A DNA stretch of 32,641 nt from Aeromicrobium piscarium (GCF_007421815.1 NZ_VLNT01000003.1:303962-336602), one strand, 5' to 3'; shown: positions 1 to 7,984, counted from the first letter of the stretch. Numbers and translations: made by a program. The notes: generated by a model from the sequence alone, not told the origin.

Positions 1-63
1 CGGGGGGGGCCCCCCACCCCCCATTCCGCGGTGTGTCGGGGGGGTTGCCCCACCGCCCGAGGC
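1..63. other. Low-complexity G/C-run region downstream of coaE
   Basis: The first 45 bases are almost all homopolymeric runs: eight G followed by six C, another six-C run at 17-22 and seven G at 38-44. The arms at 16-22 and 39-45 (ACCCCCC and GGGGGGT) can pair with a 16-nt loop, so this could be the transcription terminator of coaE, which ends just to the right on the minus strand. There is no U-tract. Homopolymer runs like this are also where assemblies break or gain errors, so the exact bases deserve caution. Confidence 0.35.
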
Positions 64-654
64 TCAGATAGTCGTGATCTCGTCCCAGACGGTGTCGATG
101 ATGCCGCGCAGGCGGTCCACCGAGCCGCTGTTGTCGATCACATGGTCGGCGTGTGCCAGTCGCTGCTCCCGCGAGGCCTGCGCCGCGATACGCGCCCGCG
201 CGTCGGCCTCGTCCATGCCGCGGGCGTCGACCAGTCGCGCGATCTGCACCTCGGACGGCACGTCCACGACCAGCACGGCATCGCAGCTCGCGGCGGCGCC
301 CATCTCGATCAGCAGCGGATTGTCATGCACGACGACCGCATCGGGGCCCGCCTCACGTTCCACGGTCGCGGCTCGATCCCGGATGGCCGGATGCGTGATC
401 GCTTCCAGGTCCTTTCGGGCGGCGTCGTCGGCGAACACGATCGCTCCCAGGGCAGGACGATTCAACTCCCCCGCTGCCGTGAGCACGTCGTCCCCGAAAC
501 GCTGGGCGATGGCGTCGAGAGCGGGCTGCCCCGGCTCAACGACCTCACGGGCGAGCAGATCATAGTCGACGATCACCGCACCATGCTCGCGCAGCAGGGC
601 GCTCACCGTGCTCTTGCCGGATCCGATGCCTCCCGTGAGGCCGACCCGGATCAC
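64..654 (-). CDS. coaE: Dephospho-CoA kinase CoaE
   Basis: CoaE phosphorylates the 3'-OH of dephospho-CoA with ATP, the last step of coenzyme A synthesis, in the cytosol. The 196-aa product has a P-loop (GGIGSGKST) at residues 8-16 and the family acidic motif as DYDLLAREVV at about 30-39. HPAIRD, an acidic hydrophobic 'lid' region and a C-terminal VIDNSGS segment follow, all usual for the family, and the length is normal for single-domain CoaE. I chose the GTG at 654 because homologues begin immediately before the P-loop strand; the frame stays open upstream but that extension is arginine-rich and overlaps the preceding gene. The GTG overlaps the stop codon of that gene in a 4-nt GTGA, so translational coupling is likely. 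Actinobacterial genomes often keep coaE close to rpsA, as here. Confidence 0.95.
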   Translation of the reverse strand: MIRVGLTGGIGSGKSTVSALLREHGAVIVDYDLLAREVVEPGQPALDAIAQRFGDDVLTAAGELNRPALGAIVFADDAARKDLEAITHPAIRDRAATVEREAGPDAVVVHDNPLLIEMGAAASCDAVLVVDVPSEVQIARLVDARGMDEADARARIAAQASREQRLAHADHVIDNSGSVDRLRGIIDTVWDEITTI

Positions 655-1547
655 CCGGTGCCTGCCGCGCCGCGGGTAGTGACGTGGACGTGGTCGTAGT
701 GGTCGGCCGTACCGCCGCCGCGACTGCTCATGGGGCGCCAGCCTTCTCCCGAACGGCCCACCGACCAGATCTTCTGCTCGTAGATGAGGTAGTCGATACC
801 GAGCTGGGAGGCGTTGGCCTGCAAGTACTCGGCGATGCGCCACCCAGCCTCACCAGAGATCATGATGTCGAGCGCGTGGCCCGTGGCATGCTCGCCGCGA
901 CCGGCGACGCCCCCGTAGGTCGAGACCTCCGGGAACGCGGCGCATACGGCGCGGTGGACGGCGATGGTGTCGGGTTGCAGTCCGCTCTCGACGCTGGAGC
1001 CTGTCGGACATTCACCCGTCGCCAGGCCCATGGCCTCGGCGGCCTCCTCGGGCTCGGGCTCCGGTTCCGGCTCGGGGGCCGGTTCTGTCTCCGAGAGGAG
1101 GTCCACGCGCACCCACCGGGCGAGGCCATGATGGATGACCTGACGGAACCCGTTCTCCTCGGTCGCCCCTACGGCGACCTTGGTGCCCTTGTCGAGAGCG
1201 GCGAGCACGGGTGCCTCGCCGGAGGCCGAGGAGCGCACCTCGGCCTCCTCCACCACGAACATCTCGCCGGCGGTGGCCTCCTGCGCAGCCGCGGCATCGG
1301 GCAACGGAGCCCGCGCAGCGCTCCGGCTCACCGGTGGGGCGTCGCGGGTGGCGAGCGACTCACCGATGACATCGGAGCGCATGCTCATGGCCTCGGGGGC
1401 CGGCACGGGATGCTCGGCGACGGCGGTGAGGGTGGCGATGGCAGCCGCCGCGATGGCGGTCACCCCTACCGCTGGGAGAGCTGCGGTCTTCGTCAGGCCC
1501 ACGCGCCGCGAAGCGCGGCGGGACTTGCGATGTCCTGCAGACGGCAC
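651..1547 (-). CDS. Secreted SH3-like protein with LAS/M15-type peptidase-fold C-terminus
   Basis: A 298-aa exported protein, function unproven. In order: a basic N-terminus, one hydrophobic segment at about 20-44 (signal peptide or anchor), an alanine-rich linker, a bacterial SH3-like domain at about 94-152 (EAEVRSSASG, WVRVDLL), a Glu-Pro repeat linker at about 155-167 and a C-terminal domain at about 178-290. The C-terminal domain shows EHATGHALD and DHVHV. This matches the H-x6-D plus HxH zinc-ligand arrangement of LAS enzymes such as D,D-carboxypeptidases and is the pattern of the ARB_07466-like C-terminal family common in Actinomycetota. Cell-wall peptide cleavage or binding is therefore inferred. 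The GTG start at 1547 is preceded by GAGGA 8 nt upstream; an earlier start at 1625 would add a Cys-rich tail without support. Its stop overlaps the coaE start by 4 nt, tying a wall protein to CoA synthesis genes. Confidence 0.8.
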   Translation of the reverse strand: MPSAGHRKSRRASRRVGLTKTAALPAVGVTAIAAAAIATLTAVAEHPVPAPEAMSMRSDVIGESLATRDAPPVSRSAARAPLPDAAAAQEATAGEMFVVEEAEVRSSASGEAPVLAALDKGTKVAVGATEENGFRQVIHHGLARWVRVDLLSETEPAPEPEPEPEPEEAAEAMGLATGECPTGSSVESGLQPDTIAVHRAVCAAFPEVSTYGGVAGRGEHATGHALDIMISGEAGWRIAEYLQANASQLGIDYLIYEQKIWSVGRSGEGWRPMSSRGGGTADHYDHVHVTTRGAAGTG

Positions 1548-1639
1548 AGAAAGATCCTCGTTCGGTCGACGACAACGCGATCCACCATACGGGGAGCATG
1601 GTGAGCACCCAAGTCCCGTGTCCACATCACGACGCAGAA

Positions 1640-1668
1640 GGCCCCGGACGAGTAGCTCGTCCGGGGCC
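1640..1668 (-). terminator. rpsA terminator hairpin
   Basis: A perfect 13-bp G+C-rich stem (1640-1652 with 1656-1668) with a 3-nt loop begins about 25 nt after the rpsA stop codon. No long U-tract follows on the minus strand, which is common for terminators in high-G+C genomes. Confidence 0.8.
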
Positions 1669-1693
1669 CTCTGTGCAGCGTGTCAGCGAAGGA

Positions 1694-3190
1694 TCACTCG
1701 CCGCCGGTCAGCTTCTCACGCAGTGCCTGCAGCGCCTCGTCCGAGGCGAGTGCGCCACCGGTCTCGGCGGGTGCCTCCGAGGAGTAACCGCCGCCGCCAC
1801 CACCGCTGGTGCTGCCGCCGCTGGACGACGGAGCGGCCTCGCTGGCCTCGACGCCGGCCTTCTCGGCTTCGACGATCTGCTTCTTGTGGGCTTCCCAGCG
1901 CTCGTGCGCCTCGGCGTACTGCTTCTCCCAGGTGGCGCGGGCCTCGTCGAAGCCCTCCTGCCACTCGCCGGTCTCCGGATCGAAGCCGTCGGGGTAGATG
2001 TAGTTGCCCTGATCGTCGTAGGACGACGCCATGCCGTAGAGCGTGGGATCGAAGTCCTCGACGTCCTCGGCGACCGCGGTCTCGTTGGCCTGCTTGAGGG
2101 ACAGCGAGATACGACGACGCTCCAGGTCGATGTCGATGATCTTGACCATGACCTTGTCGCCGATCTGCACGACCTGCTCGGGAATCTCCACGTGACGCTC
2201 GGCGAGCTCGGAGATGTGGACCAGGCCCTCGATGCCCTCCTCGACGCGAACGAACGCGCCGAAGGGGACGAGCTTGGTGACACGACCGGGCACGATCTGG
2301 CCGATCTGGTGCGTGCGGGCGAAGTGCTGCCAGGGATCTTCCTGGGTCGCCTTGAGCGACAGCGAGACGCGCTCGCGCTCCATGTCGACCTCGAGCACCT
2401 CGACGGTGACCTCGTCGCCGACCTGCACGACCTCGTTCGGGTGGTCGATGTGCTTCCAGGACAGCTCCGAGACGTGCACCAGGCCGTCGACGCCGCCCAG
2501 GTCCACGAAGGCACCGAAGTTGACGATCGAGCTGATGACGCCCTTGCGGACCTGGCCCTTCTTGAGCTCGGTCAGGAAGTTCTGGCGGACCGCGGACTGC
2601 GTCTCCTCCAGCCACGCGCGGCGCGACAGGACGACGTTGTTGCGGTTCTTGTCGAGCTCGATGATCTTGGCCTCGAGCTTCTGACCGATGTACGGGTCGA
2701 GGTCGCGCACGCGGCGCATCTCCACCAGCGAGGCGGGCAGGAAGCCGCGCAGACCGATGTCCATGATGAGGCCGCCCTTGACGACCTCGATGACGGTGCC
2801 CTCGACGACGCCCTCTTCGGCCTTGATCTTCTCGATGTCGCCCCAGGCGCGCTCGTACTGAGCACGCTTCTTGCTCAGGATGAGGCGGCCTTCCTTGTCC
2901 TCCTTCTGGAGAACCAGGGCCTCGACGTTGTCGCCCACGGCGACGACCTCGTTCGGGTCGATGTCGTGCTTGATCGACAGCTCACGCGAGGGGATGACGC
3001 CCTCGGTCTTGTAGCCGATGTCGAGGAGAACTTCGTCGCGGTCGACCTTGACGATCGTGCCGTCCACGATGTCGCCGTCGTTGAAGTACTTGATGGTCTT
3101 GTCGATCGCGGCGAGGAAGTCTTCTTCGCTGCCGATGTCGTTGACCGCAACCTGCGGGGCCGCAGAAGGAGTTGCGAGGCCAGAAGTCAT
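1694..3190 (-). CDS. rpsA: 30S ribosomal protein S1
   Basis: RpsA binds mRNA on the small ribosomal subunit and helps initiation. The 498-aa protein has four S1 RNA-binding repeats at roughly 36-105, 123-190, 207-277 and 292-363. Each shows the typical pattern (for example VKVDRDEVLLDIGYKTEG, SSIVNFGAFVDLGGVDG, TKLVPFGAFVRVEEGIEG). Four repeats instead of the six of E. coli is usual for Actinomycetota. The C-terminal third is an acidic/charged region with a Ser/Gly-rich linker ending in EALQALREKLTGGE, the short conserved tail seen in actinobacterial S1. The ATG at 3190 has GGAG 11 nt upstream. A hairpin follows the stop, so rpsA is probably transcribed alone from a promoter in the 195-nt gap upstream. 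Confidence 0.97.
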   Translation of the reverse strand: MTSGLATPSAAPQVAVNDIGSEEDFLAAIDKTIKYFNDGDIVDGTIVKVDRDEVLLDIGYKTEGVIPSRELSIKHDIDPNEVVAVGDNVEALVLQKEDKEGRLILSKKRAQYERAWGDIEKIKAEEGVVEGTVIEVVKGGLIMDIGLRGFLPASLVEMRRVRDLDPYIGQKLEAKIIELDKNRNNVVLSRRAWLEETQSAVRQNFLTELKKGQVRKGVISSIVNFGAFVDLGGVDGLVHVSELSWKHIDHPNEVVQVGDEVTVEVLEVDMERERVSLSLKATQEDPWQHFARTHQIGQIVPGRVTKLVPFGAFVRVEEGIEGLVHISELAERHVEIPEQVVQIGDKVMVKIIDIDLERRRISLSLKQANETAVAEDVEDFDPTLYGMASSYDDQGNYIYPDGFDPETGEWQEGFDEARATWEKQYAEAHERWEAHKKQIVEAEKAGVEASEAAPSSSGGSTSGGGGGGYSSEAPAETGGALASDEALQALREKLTGGE

Positions 3191-3329
3191 AAGGGATGGG
3201 CTCCGATGGATGATGGATAGAGTTGTCGATGCGCTCGTCGACCCTTGGATCGCGCCCGAGGCAGCACCTCAGGACGTGAGTGGCGGTTCTGCTCTGTCTG
3301 AGACACGCACAGGTCACCAGCGCAACTAC

Positions 3330-3335
3330 CAGGAT
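3330..3335 (-). promoter_or_regulatory. Candidate rpsA -10 box
   Basis: TATCCT on the minus strand lies about 140 nt upstream of rpsA. A weak TTATGC sits 18 nt further upstream as a possible -35. If real it gives a 5' leader of roughly 130 nt, long enough for autogenous control. The match is modest. Confidence 0.3.
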
Positions 3336-3385
3336 ACGTCACCCCAGTAGCAGTGCATAACCCGGGGCGGCCCTGTGGTATTCCC

Positions 3386-4642
3386 TCAGCGGGCCGGAAC
3401 GGCGAAGGCGCCGAGGGCGCGAGCGTAGAACTCCACATCGCGTGCCGCCATCGTCTCGCGGGCGGCGTGCATCGCCAGCTGGGGCGCGCCGACATCGATG
3501 GTCAGCATCCCGGTTCGCGCGGCCGACATCGGGCCGATCGTCGAACCGCAGGGAAGGTCGGCGCGATGGATGTAGCGCTGCAGCGGGACCCCGGCCTGGT
3601 CACAGGCACGGGCGAACTCCGCGGCTCCCTCGGCATCGGTCGCGTAGCGGAGGTTCTGATTGACCTTGAGGACCGGGCCGCCGCCCATCGTGATGTGGTG
3701 CAGCGGCTCATGCCGATCGGCGTAGTTCGGGTGGGTGGCGTGGGCCATATCGCCGGAGGCGCAGATCGACGCGGCGACGGCCCGGTGGTAGTCGTCTCGC
3801 TCTCCCCCGGCAGCCAGCACAGTGCGTTCGACCGTGGTGGCGAGCAGATCGGAAGCCGCACCGCGCTCGGAGGTGCTGCCGACCTCCTCGTGGTCGAACA
3901 GCGCGAGCATGGTGCGGTACGGCCCGGCTGGGGTGCCCGCGTCGAGGAATCCGCGGAGCCCGGCGTAGCAGGTAGCCAGGTTGTCGAGCCGGGGCGCGGC
4001 GACGAACTCGTCATCGGCCCCGTAGAGCGCGCTGGGCTGCGCGTCAGCGGTCATGACCTCCCAACCGAGGACCTCCTCGGCACCGACCCCGGCACGGCCG
4101 GCGAGCCAGGGCAGGAAAGCTGAGGCATCGAGCGACCAGATGCCGTTGAGGTGCTGCTGACGATCGATATCGCTGCCGGATCGGTCGAGATGGATGGCCA
4201 GATGCGGCACCCGGAGCACGGCCTCCTCGCTGTCCACGAGAGCGGTGGATCCGTCTCGCAGTGCCAGCCGTCCGGCCACCTTCAGGTCGCGGTCGAACCA
4301 GCTCTCGAGGATCGGACCGCCGTAGGGTTCCAGCGCGACCAGGGCGATGCCCTCGAAGGTGCGATCGTGCTGCTGCTTGATCCGCAGGTTCGGGCTGTCG
4401 GTGTGGGCACCGATCACGCGGAATCCGGCGTGTGCGGGCGTGTCGGCCGCCTCGCGCCAGGCGACGAGCGAGCCGCCACGGATCACGAAGTAGTCGCCGG
4501 GCGACGTCGGCCAGACATCCTGCTCCCGCACCTGGACGAATCCGGCATCCGTCAGCTCCTCCGCCGCGGTACGCACAGCGTGGAAGGGCGTGGGCGACGC
4601 GTCGACGAAACGGCACAGACCGGCGGCGGAAGCGGTGACCAT
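3386..4642 (-). CDS. apeB: M18 family aspartyl aminopeptidase
   Basis: A cytosolic di-zinc exopeptidase that removes N-terminal acidic residues from peptides. The 418-aa product is of normal family length and carries the full M18 set. These are GAHTDSPN (His80, Asp82), the bridging Asp in RLDNLATC (about 220), the Glu pair of DHEEVGS (about 250-255), SGDMAHATHPNY (about 296-307), CGSTIGP, and the C-terminal metal histidine in QLAMHAARE. The start is ATG at 4642. No Shine-Dalgarno precedes it; instead a TAGGGT lies 6 nt upstream, suggesting a leaderless message. It stands alone between rpsA and the LxxG-repeat protein gene, with hairpins upstream. General peptide turnover is the likely role. 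Confidence 0.95.
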   Translation of the reverse strand: MVTASAAGLCRFVDASPTPFHAVRTAAEELTDAGFVQVREQDVWPTSPGDYFVIRGGSLVAWREAADTPAHAGFRVIGAHTDSPNLRIKQQHDRTFEGIALVALEPYGGPILESWFDRDLKVAGRLALRDGSTALVDSEEAVLRVPHLAIHLDRSGSDIDRQQHLNGIWSLDASAFLPWLAGRAGVGAEEVLGWEVMTADAQPSALYGADDEFVAAPRLDNLATCYAGLRGFLDAGTPAGPYRTMLALFDHEEVGSTSERGAASDLLATTVERTVLAAGGERDDYHRAVAASICASGDMAHATHPNYADRHEPLHHITMGGGPVLKVNQNLRYATDAEGAAEFARACDQAGVPLQRYIHRADLPCGSTIGPMSAARTGMLTIDVGAPQLAMHAARETMAARDVEFYARALGAFAVPAR

Positions 4643-4648
4643 GTCGCC

Positions 4649-4654
4649 ACCCTA
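4649..4654 (-). promoter_or_regulatory. -10 box of the aminopeptidase gene (leaderless start)
   Basis: TAGGGT on the minus strand ends 6 nt before the ATG at 4642, which would put transcription start at or next to the A of ATG. There is no purine-rich ribosome site in between. Confidence 0.55.
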
Positions 4655-4695
4655 GGCCACGCCCCCTTGCCCTCCGACTGGTGCATTCCCGCCCG

Positions 4696-4720
4696 CGAGT
4701 GGTGCCGGATGCACCACTCG
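4696..4720. terminator. 10-bp hairpin upstream of the aminopeptidase gene
   Basis: CGAGTGGTGC at 4696-4705 pairs perfectly with 4711-4720 around a 5-nt loop. It lies about 70 nt downstream of the end of the LxxG-protein gene and so can act as a second terminator, insulating the aminopeptidase promoter. Confidence 0.5.
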
Positions 4721-4736
4721 GTGAGCCTGGAGACGA

Positions 4737-4777
4737 CGACCGGCCGCCCGGCGACGGGGTCACCGGACGGCCAGTCG
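4737..4777 (-). terminator. Probable terminator of the LxxG-repeat protein gene
   Basis: Ten-base arms (4737-4746 and 4768-4777) pair with one mismatch, starting 12 nt after the stop codon on the minus strand. The loop is long (21 nt). Confidence 0.45.
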
Positions 4778-4788
4778 GGTTCGCGATC

Positions 4789-7383
4789 TCAGCGGAGACG
4801 GCGACGCAACGCCAGCCCGCCCAGACCGAGCAACGCCACCACGGCGGCAGCACCGGCACGCAACACGTTGGCCCGGTCCTCACCGTCCTCAGCCGACAGC
4901 GTCAGCTTGTACGCCGTCCGCGAGGTCGCTCCCTCGGGACTGCCGTAGGGCTGCAACTGCGCTGCGCGCTCGGCACCGGCCTCGATGAGCGCATACTTCT
5001 CGCCGTAGTCCATCGCCGTCGCATTGCCGACATTGATGAGCTGCGACGTGCCCTGCTCGGAGAGCTGCTGGGCACCCTCGGGCAACGCCGGAGCCTTCTG
5101 TGCGGCCTGATCGAGACCATCGGCGAGCTTGCCCGCACCCTCGTTCAGCTTCCCCGCGCCCTCGGCGAGCTTCACCGCTCCCGGCGCCAGCTCACCCGTC
5201 CCGGCGGCGAGCCGCACCGTCCCCGCGAATAGCTGAACCGTTCCGTTCGCTAGCTCGGCCGCACCCGGCGCCAGTCTGCCGAGACCTGACTGGAGCTCGA
5301 CCAGTCCGGTCGCCACTTGACTCGAACCATCGGCCAGCTGGCCGGCGGCACCCGTGGCCGTCCTCGTGCCTCCGTCCACCTGCACCGCCCCAGCCGAAAG
5401 ACGCGAGGTGCCATCCTTCAGCACCTTCGAATTCTCGCGGAGATCGGCTGTGCCGCCGGCGAGCCTGCCGGCACCGTCACGAAGTGTCGGCACACCGGTG
5501 TTGACCTGAGTCGCACCCTCAGCCAACTTTTGCGCACCTTCGTAGAGGGCCCCGGAGCCTGCGGAAGCCTGGTCGAGACCTGTCTCCAGCGCCTGCAGGC
5601 CGGCGACGAGCTGTGCCGCCCCGCCACGAAGCGTGTCTTCCTCGCCAGCGGCACCAAGTCCAGACACCGCAGCCTGTAGGCCGCCCGACACCTGCTGCAA
5701 GGTCGGGATCATCGTCGTGGTCAAGCCGCCCGATCCCTGCTCCAGACCAACGGCAAGCTGGTCGACAGCACCCTCGAATTGGGTACGCGCAGTGGCGTCT
5801 TGAATGAGCGGCGCATACCCCTTCAGACCGAGGACTCCTGCACGGATCTGCCCCAAGGACGTATTGAGCTGTCCGAGGCCCCCGGCGACACCCGATACCC
5901 CGGCCTGTGCCTGCGGTAGCGACCCTGCCAGTTGGTCGAGGCCGCCGGACAGTTGTCCCGCGCCCTGCACGAGCAGCGGCGCATTCTCAGCGGCGTTCTT
6001 AAGGCCCTCATCGAGTGTGCCGGCTCCCTTCGCCAGGTTCGTCGCTCCGCTGGCGACCTGTGCGGAGCCTCCCGCAAGCTGGACGAGTCCGGCGCTCAGC
6101 TGCTGCGCTCCGTCATCAAGCTCTCCGGCACCCGTCACCAGACGTGTGGCACCGCTGTCGAGATCACCGCTCCCTGTCTTCAGCTGTGCTGTCCCGGCAG
6201 CGAGTTGACGCAGTCCGTCGAATAGCGCCGAGTTGCCTTCACTCACCTGAGCGGAGCCATCACGCAATCGCACCGCACCGCTATTCGCCTTCTGAGCACC
6301 GTCGCTCAGCTGTTGCGCACCGGAATTGGCGCGCCCCGCTCCCGCGTTGAGTTGCTGGGCTCCGGAGTTGAGCTCACCGGCTCCGCCGCTGAGCTTGTTC
6401 GCGCCGGCGGACAGCTCCCCTGTTCCCGAACGCAGCTGACCCGCACCGTCATCGAGCTGCAGGATCCCCGCGACGAGCTCCTCGGCTCCGTCGCGGATCT
6501 TCAGCAGATTCTGGTCGATCTTCGCCGCACCCTCGGTGAGGTCCACACCGGATTCCGCACCTCCCTTGTAGCTGGCTGCCCCTCCGGAGAAGGACGGGCT
6601 CTCCAACGGGTTGACGGGCAGCACGGACATGTTCGCCTCGGGGATGATCCCGTCGGTGATCTCCGCGGTGTAGCCGAAGGTCGTGCGGTCCGATCCGATC
6701 GGCGGGAACAGCGTCATCGTGAACGACAGCAAGGTGCCGCCCTTGCCGTCACCGGCCGCATTGGCCTGCTCGCTCTGCACATCGGTGAAGTTCGACGGCA
6801 GTACGGTCGACATCGACCCCACGAGCGGAACGACCACCGCCATCATGCGGGTCTGCTCATTACCCTCGCCGTCGGTGTACGTCACCTCCTGCTGCTCACC
6901 GGTCATGTTCCGCACCGAGTAGATGACCTCGAGGGTGCCGTCCTTGCCGACGACATCACCCGGCTTCACCTTCTCGCCGTCGAGGCGATACTCCGCGCGG
7001 ACATCGACCGGCAGATCACCGTCGTAGTCCGCGACGCTGCGATACGCCTTCTCTCCCTTGACCGAGGTGGAGATGCGCTGCTTGCCGTCACGCACCGAAG
7101 GGCCGCCGAAACCGTTGAGATTCCGCAGACTGTCCGTCGACACCGGATTCTCGATATCGACAGTCCCGTCTCCGGTCACCACCAGCTGGTCGTAGATCCG
7201 CTGGCTTGACACGCGACCGGTGGCCGACAGCTTCGCGTCGACCGTCTCGGTGTTGGTGATCGAGACGTCGCCTTTCACACCCGTCGCGGCGGCCGATGCC
7301 ACCATGGGGGCCTGCGTCGCCAGAACCAGGCATCCGCTCACCGCCGCCAATGTCACGACGGCGGCCTTGCGCTGTCTCCTCAT
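4789..7383 (-). CDS. Large exported, membrane-anchored LxxG heptad-repeat protein (YhgE/Pip-like repeats)
   Basis: An 864-aa surface protein of unknown function. A Sec signal sequence (MRRQRKAAVVTLAAV, hydrophobic to about residue 30) is followed by a non-repetitive exported domain to about 280. About 490 residues of heptads of the form xxxLxxG follow (for example SGAQQLSDGAQ, AEGAGKLNEGA). After them come a short domain with MDYGEKYALIEAG, a final transmembrane helix (VVALLGLGGLAL) and a positive RRRLR tail. The heptads are those of the YhgE/Pip phage-infection-protein and some MMPL proteins, but the multi-pass ABC-2-like membrane part of those families is absent. The product should hang outside the cell as a long rod. 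The ATG at 7383 shares one base with the upstream stop codon (TGATG); the frame stays open to 7443 but that would run back into the neighbour. Cotranscription with the membrane-protein gene is clear. Confidence 0.85.
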   Translation of the reverse strand: MRRQRKAAVVTLAAVSGCLVLATQAPMVASAAATGVKGDVSITNTETVDAKLSATGRVSSQRIYDQLVVTGDGTVDIENPVSTDSLRNLNGFGGPSVRDGKQRISTSVKGEKAYRSVADYDGDLPVDVRAEYRLDGEKVKPGDVVGKDGTLEVIYSVRNMTGEQQEVTYTDGEGNEQTRMMAVVVPLVGSMSTVLPSNFTDVQSEQANAAGDGKGGTLLSFTMTLFPPIGSDRTTFGYTAEITDGIIPEANMSVLPVNPLESPSFSGGAASYKGGAESGVDLTEGAAKIDQNLLKIRDGAEELVAGILQLDDGAGQLRSGTGELSAGANKLSGGAGELNSGAQQLNAGAGRANSGAQQLSDGAQKANSGAVRLRDGSAQVSEGNSALFDGLRQLAAGTAQLKTGSGDLDSGATRLVTGAGELDDGAQQLSAGLVQLAGGSAQVASGATNLAKGAGTLDEGLKNAAENAPLLVQGAGQLSGGLDQLAGSLPQAQAGVSGVAGGLGQLNTSLGQIRAGVLGLKGYAPLIQDATARTQFEGAVDQLAVGLEQGSGGLTTTMIPTLQQVSGGLQAAVSGLGAAGEEDTLRGGAAQLVAGLQALETGLDQASAGSGALYEGAQKLAEGATQVNTGVPTLRDGAGRLAGGTADLRENSKVLKDGTSRLSAGAVQVDGGTRTATGAAGQLADGSSQVATGLVELQSGLGRLAPGAAELANGTVQLFAGTVRLAAGTGELAPGAVKLAEGAGKLNEGAGKLADGLDQAAQKAPALPEGAQQLSEQGTSQLINVGNATAMDYGEKYALIEAGAERAAQLQPYGSPEGATSRTAYKLTLSAEDGEDRANVLRAGAAAVVALLGLGGLALRRRLR
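5073..6544 (-). repeat. LxxG heptad-repeat coding region
   Basis: About 1.47 kb of the gene above encodes dozens of imperfect 7-residue units with Leu and Gly at fixed spacing. At the DNA level the units have diverged, so this is a protein repeat rather than a fresh DNA expansion. Confidence 0.8.
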
Positions 7384-7913
7384 CAGACCAGCTCCCTCTC
7401 GGGTGCCGCCGCGTGACGGCTGCGCTGCGGACGGTCGATGCACAAGGCGGTGACCACCAGTCCCACCACGACCGCCAGCACAAGGCTCGTCATCGTGGAG
7501 ACCGACTCGGTCGCGAACAACGGCGGATTGTCGGCGAAGACGTGCTCATAGGCACCGGCGAAACCGGCTCCACCCAACAGCACGGCCCAGAGCGGCAACC
7601 TGCCGCCGGCGACGATGGAGACCACCGTCAAGGCGAGCACCGCGACACCGATGACCAGAGCGCGGCCGATGGCCGTATCCGGCAGTATCGCGACCCGCAC
7701 CGCGTACCCGATCCAGGCAACAGCGAGGCCGACGGCGAATGCGGCAGTGCGGGCTCCAAGCCCGTGGTCGGGGACCAGCGCTACAACGGCGCCGAGGCCT
7801 ATCCCGAGGATGGCGACGAAAGTGATGCCGAGGTCCAGTCCCTCGCCCAACATCACGAAGACCGCCGCTGCTACCGCCAAGAGGGCACCAGCGACCCATT
7901 CTCCCTTATTCAT
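7383..7913 (-). CDS. Polytopic membrane protein of unknown function
   Basis: A 176-aa hydrophobic protein with about five or six predicted transmembrane helices (for example WVAGALLAVAAAVFVMLG, GITFVAILGIGLGAVVALV, AVLLGGAGFAGAY, LVLAVVVGLVVTALCI). A hydrophilic, charged C-terminus of about 18 residues (RPQRSRHAAAPERELV) probably faces the cytosol. I recognise no family motif or catalytic residue. The gene is immediately upstream of the LxxG surface-protein gene, stop and start overlapping by one base, so the two are made together and may form one envelope complex. A CRP/GlxR-like palindrome and a hairpin lie in the 158-nt gap upstream, where the promoter of the pair must be. The ATG at 7913 has only a weak GGA as ribosome site. 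Confidence 0.75.
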   Translation of the reverse strand: MNKGEWVAGALLAVAAAVFVMLGEGLDLGITFVAILGIGLGAVVALVPDHGLGARTAAFAVGLAVAWIGYAVRVAILPDTAIGRALVIGVAVLALTVVSIVAGGRLPLWAVLLGGAGFAGAYEHVFADNPPLFATESVSTMTSLVLAVVVGLVVTALCIDRPQRSRHAAAPERELV

Positions 7914-7921
7914 ATTGTGAT

Positions 7922-7952
7922 TCCGGATCCGCGAATGAGGGGGCGATCCGGA
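7922..7952. repeat. Inverted repeat in the leader of the membrane-protein gene
   Basis: TCCGGATC (7922-7929) and GATCCGGA (7945-7952) form perfect 8-bp arms around a 15-nt loop, 9-39 nt upstream of the ATG at 7913. It could be an operator, a leader hairpin, or the tail end of the polA transcript. Confidence 0.45.
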
Positions 7953-7968
7953 TCTCCCTTCTACTCGA

Positions 7969-7984
7969 CGTGAATCAGATCACA
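7969..7984 (-). promoter_or_regulatory. CRP/GlxR-like operator
   Basis: TGTGATCTGATTCACG on the minus strand matches the CRP-family consensus TGTGA-N6-TCACA at nine of ten arm positions. It is 56-71 nt upstream of the membrane-protein start codon, a usual distance for such a site. Actinomycetota use CRP-family regulators (GlxR, Crp) with this motif. Confidence 0.5.

Noticed and set aside
655..843. A 63-residue N-terminal extension of CoaE
   Set aside because: It is Arg-rich out-of-frame text of the secreted-protein gene; homologues start right before the P-loop and a GTGA overlap marks the start at 654.
1598..3220. A 540-aa plus-strand open frame opposite rpsA
   Set aside because: Leu/Asp/Val-rich antisense shadow of rpsA, with no family motif or ribosome site. 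The same holds for the long frames opposite pyk, gltB, miaB and polA.
5073..6544. A CRISPR array or tandem DNA repeat suggested by the periodic sequence
   Set aside because: Periodicity is 21 nt (seven codons), the units are diverged, and the reading frame is intact; it is a protein repeat.
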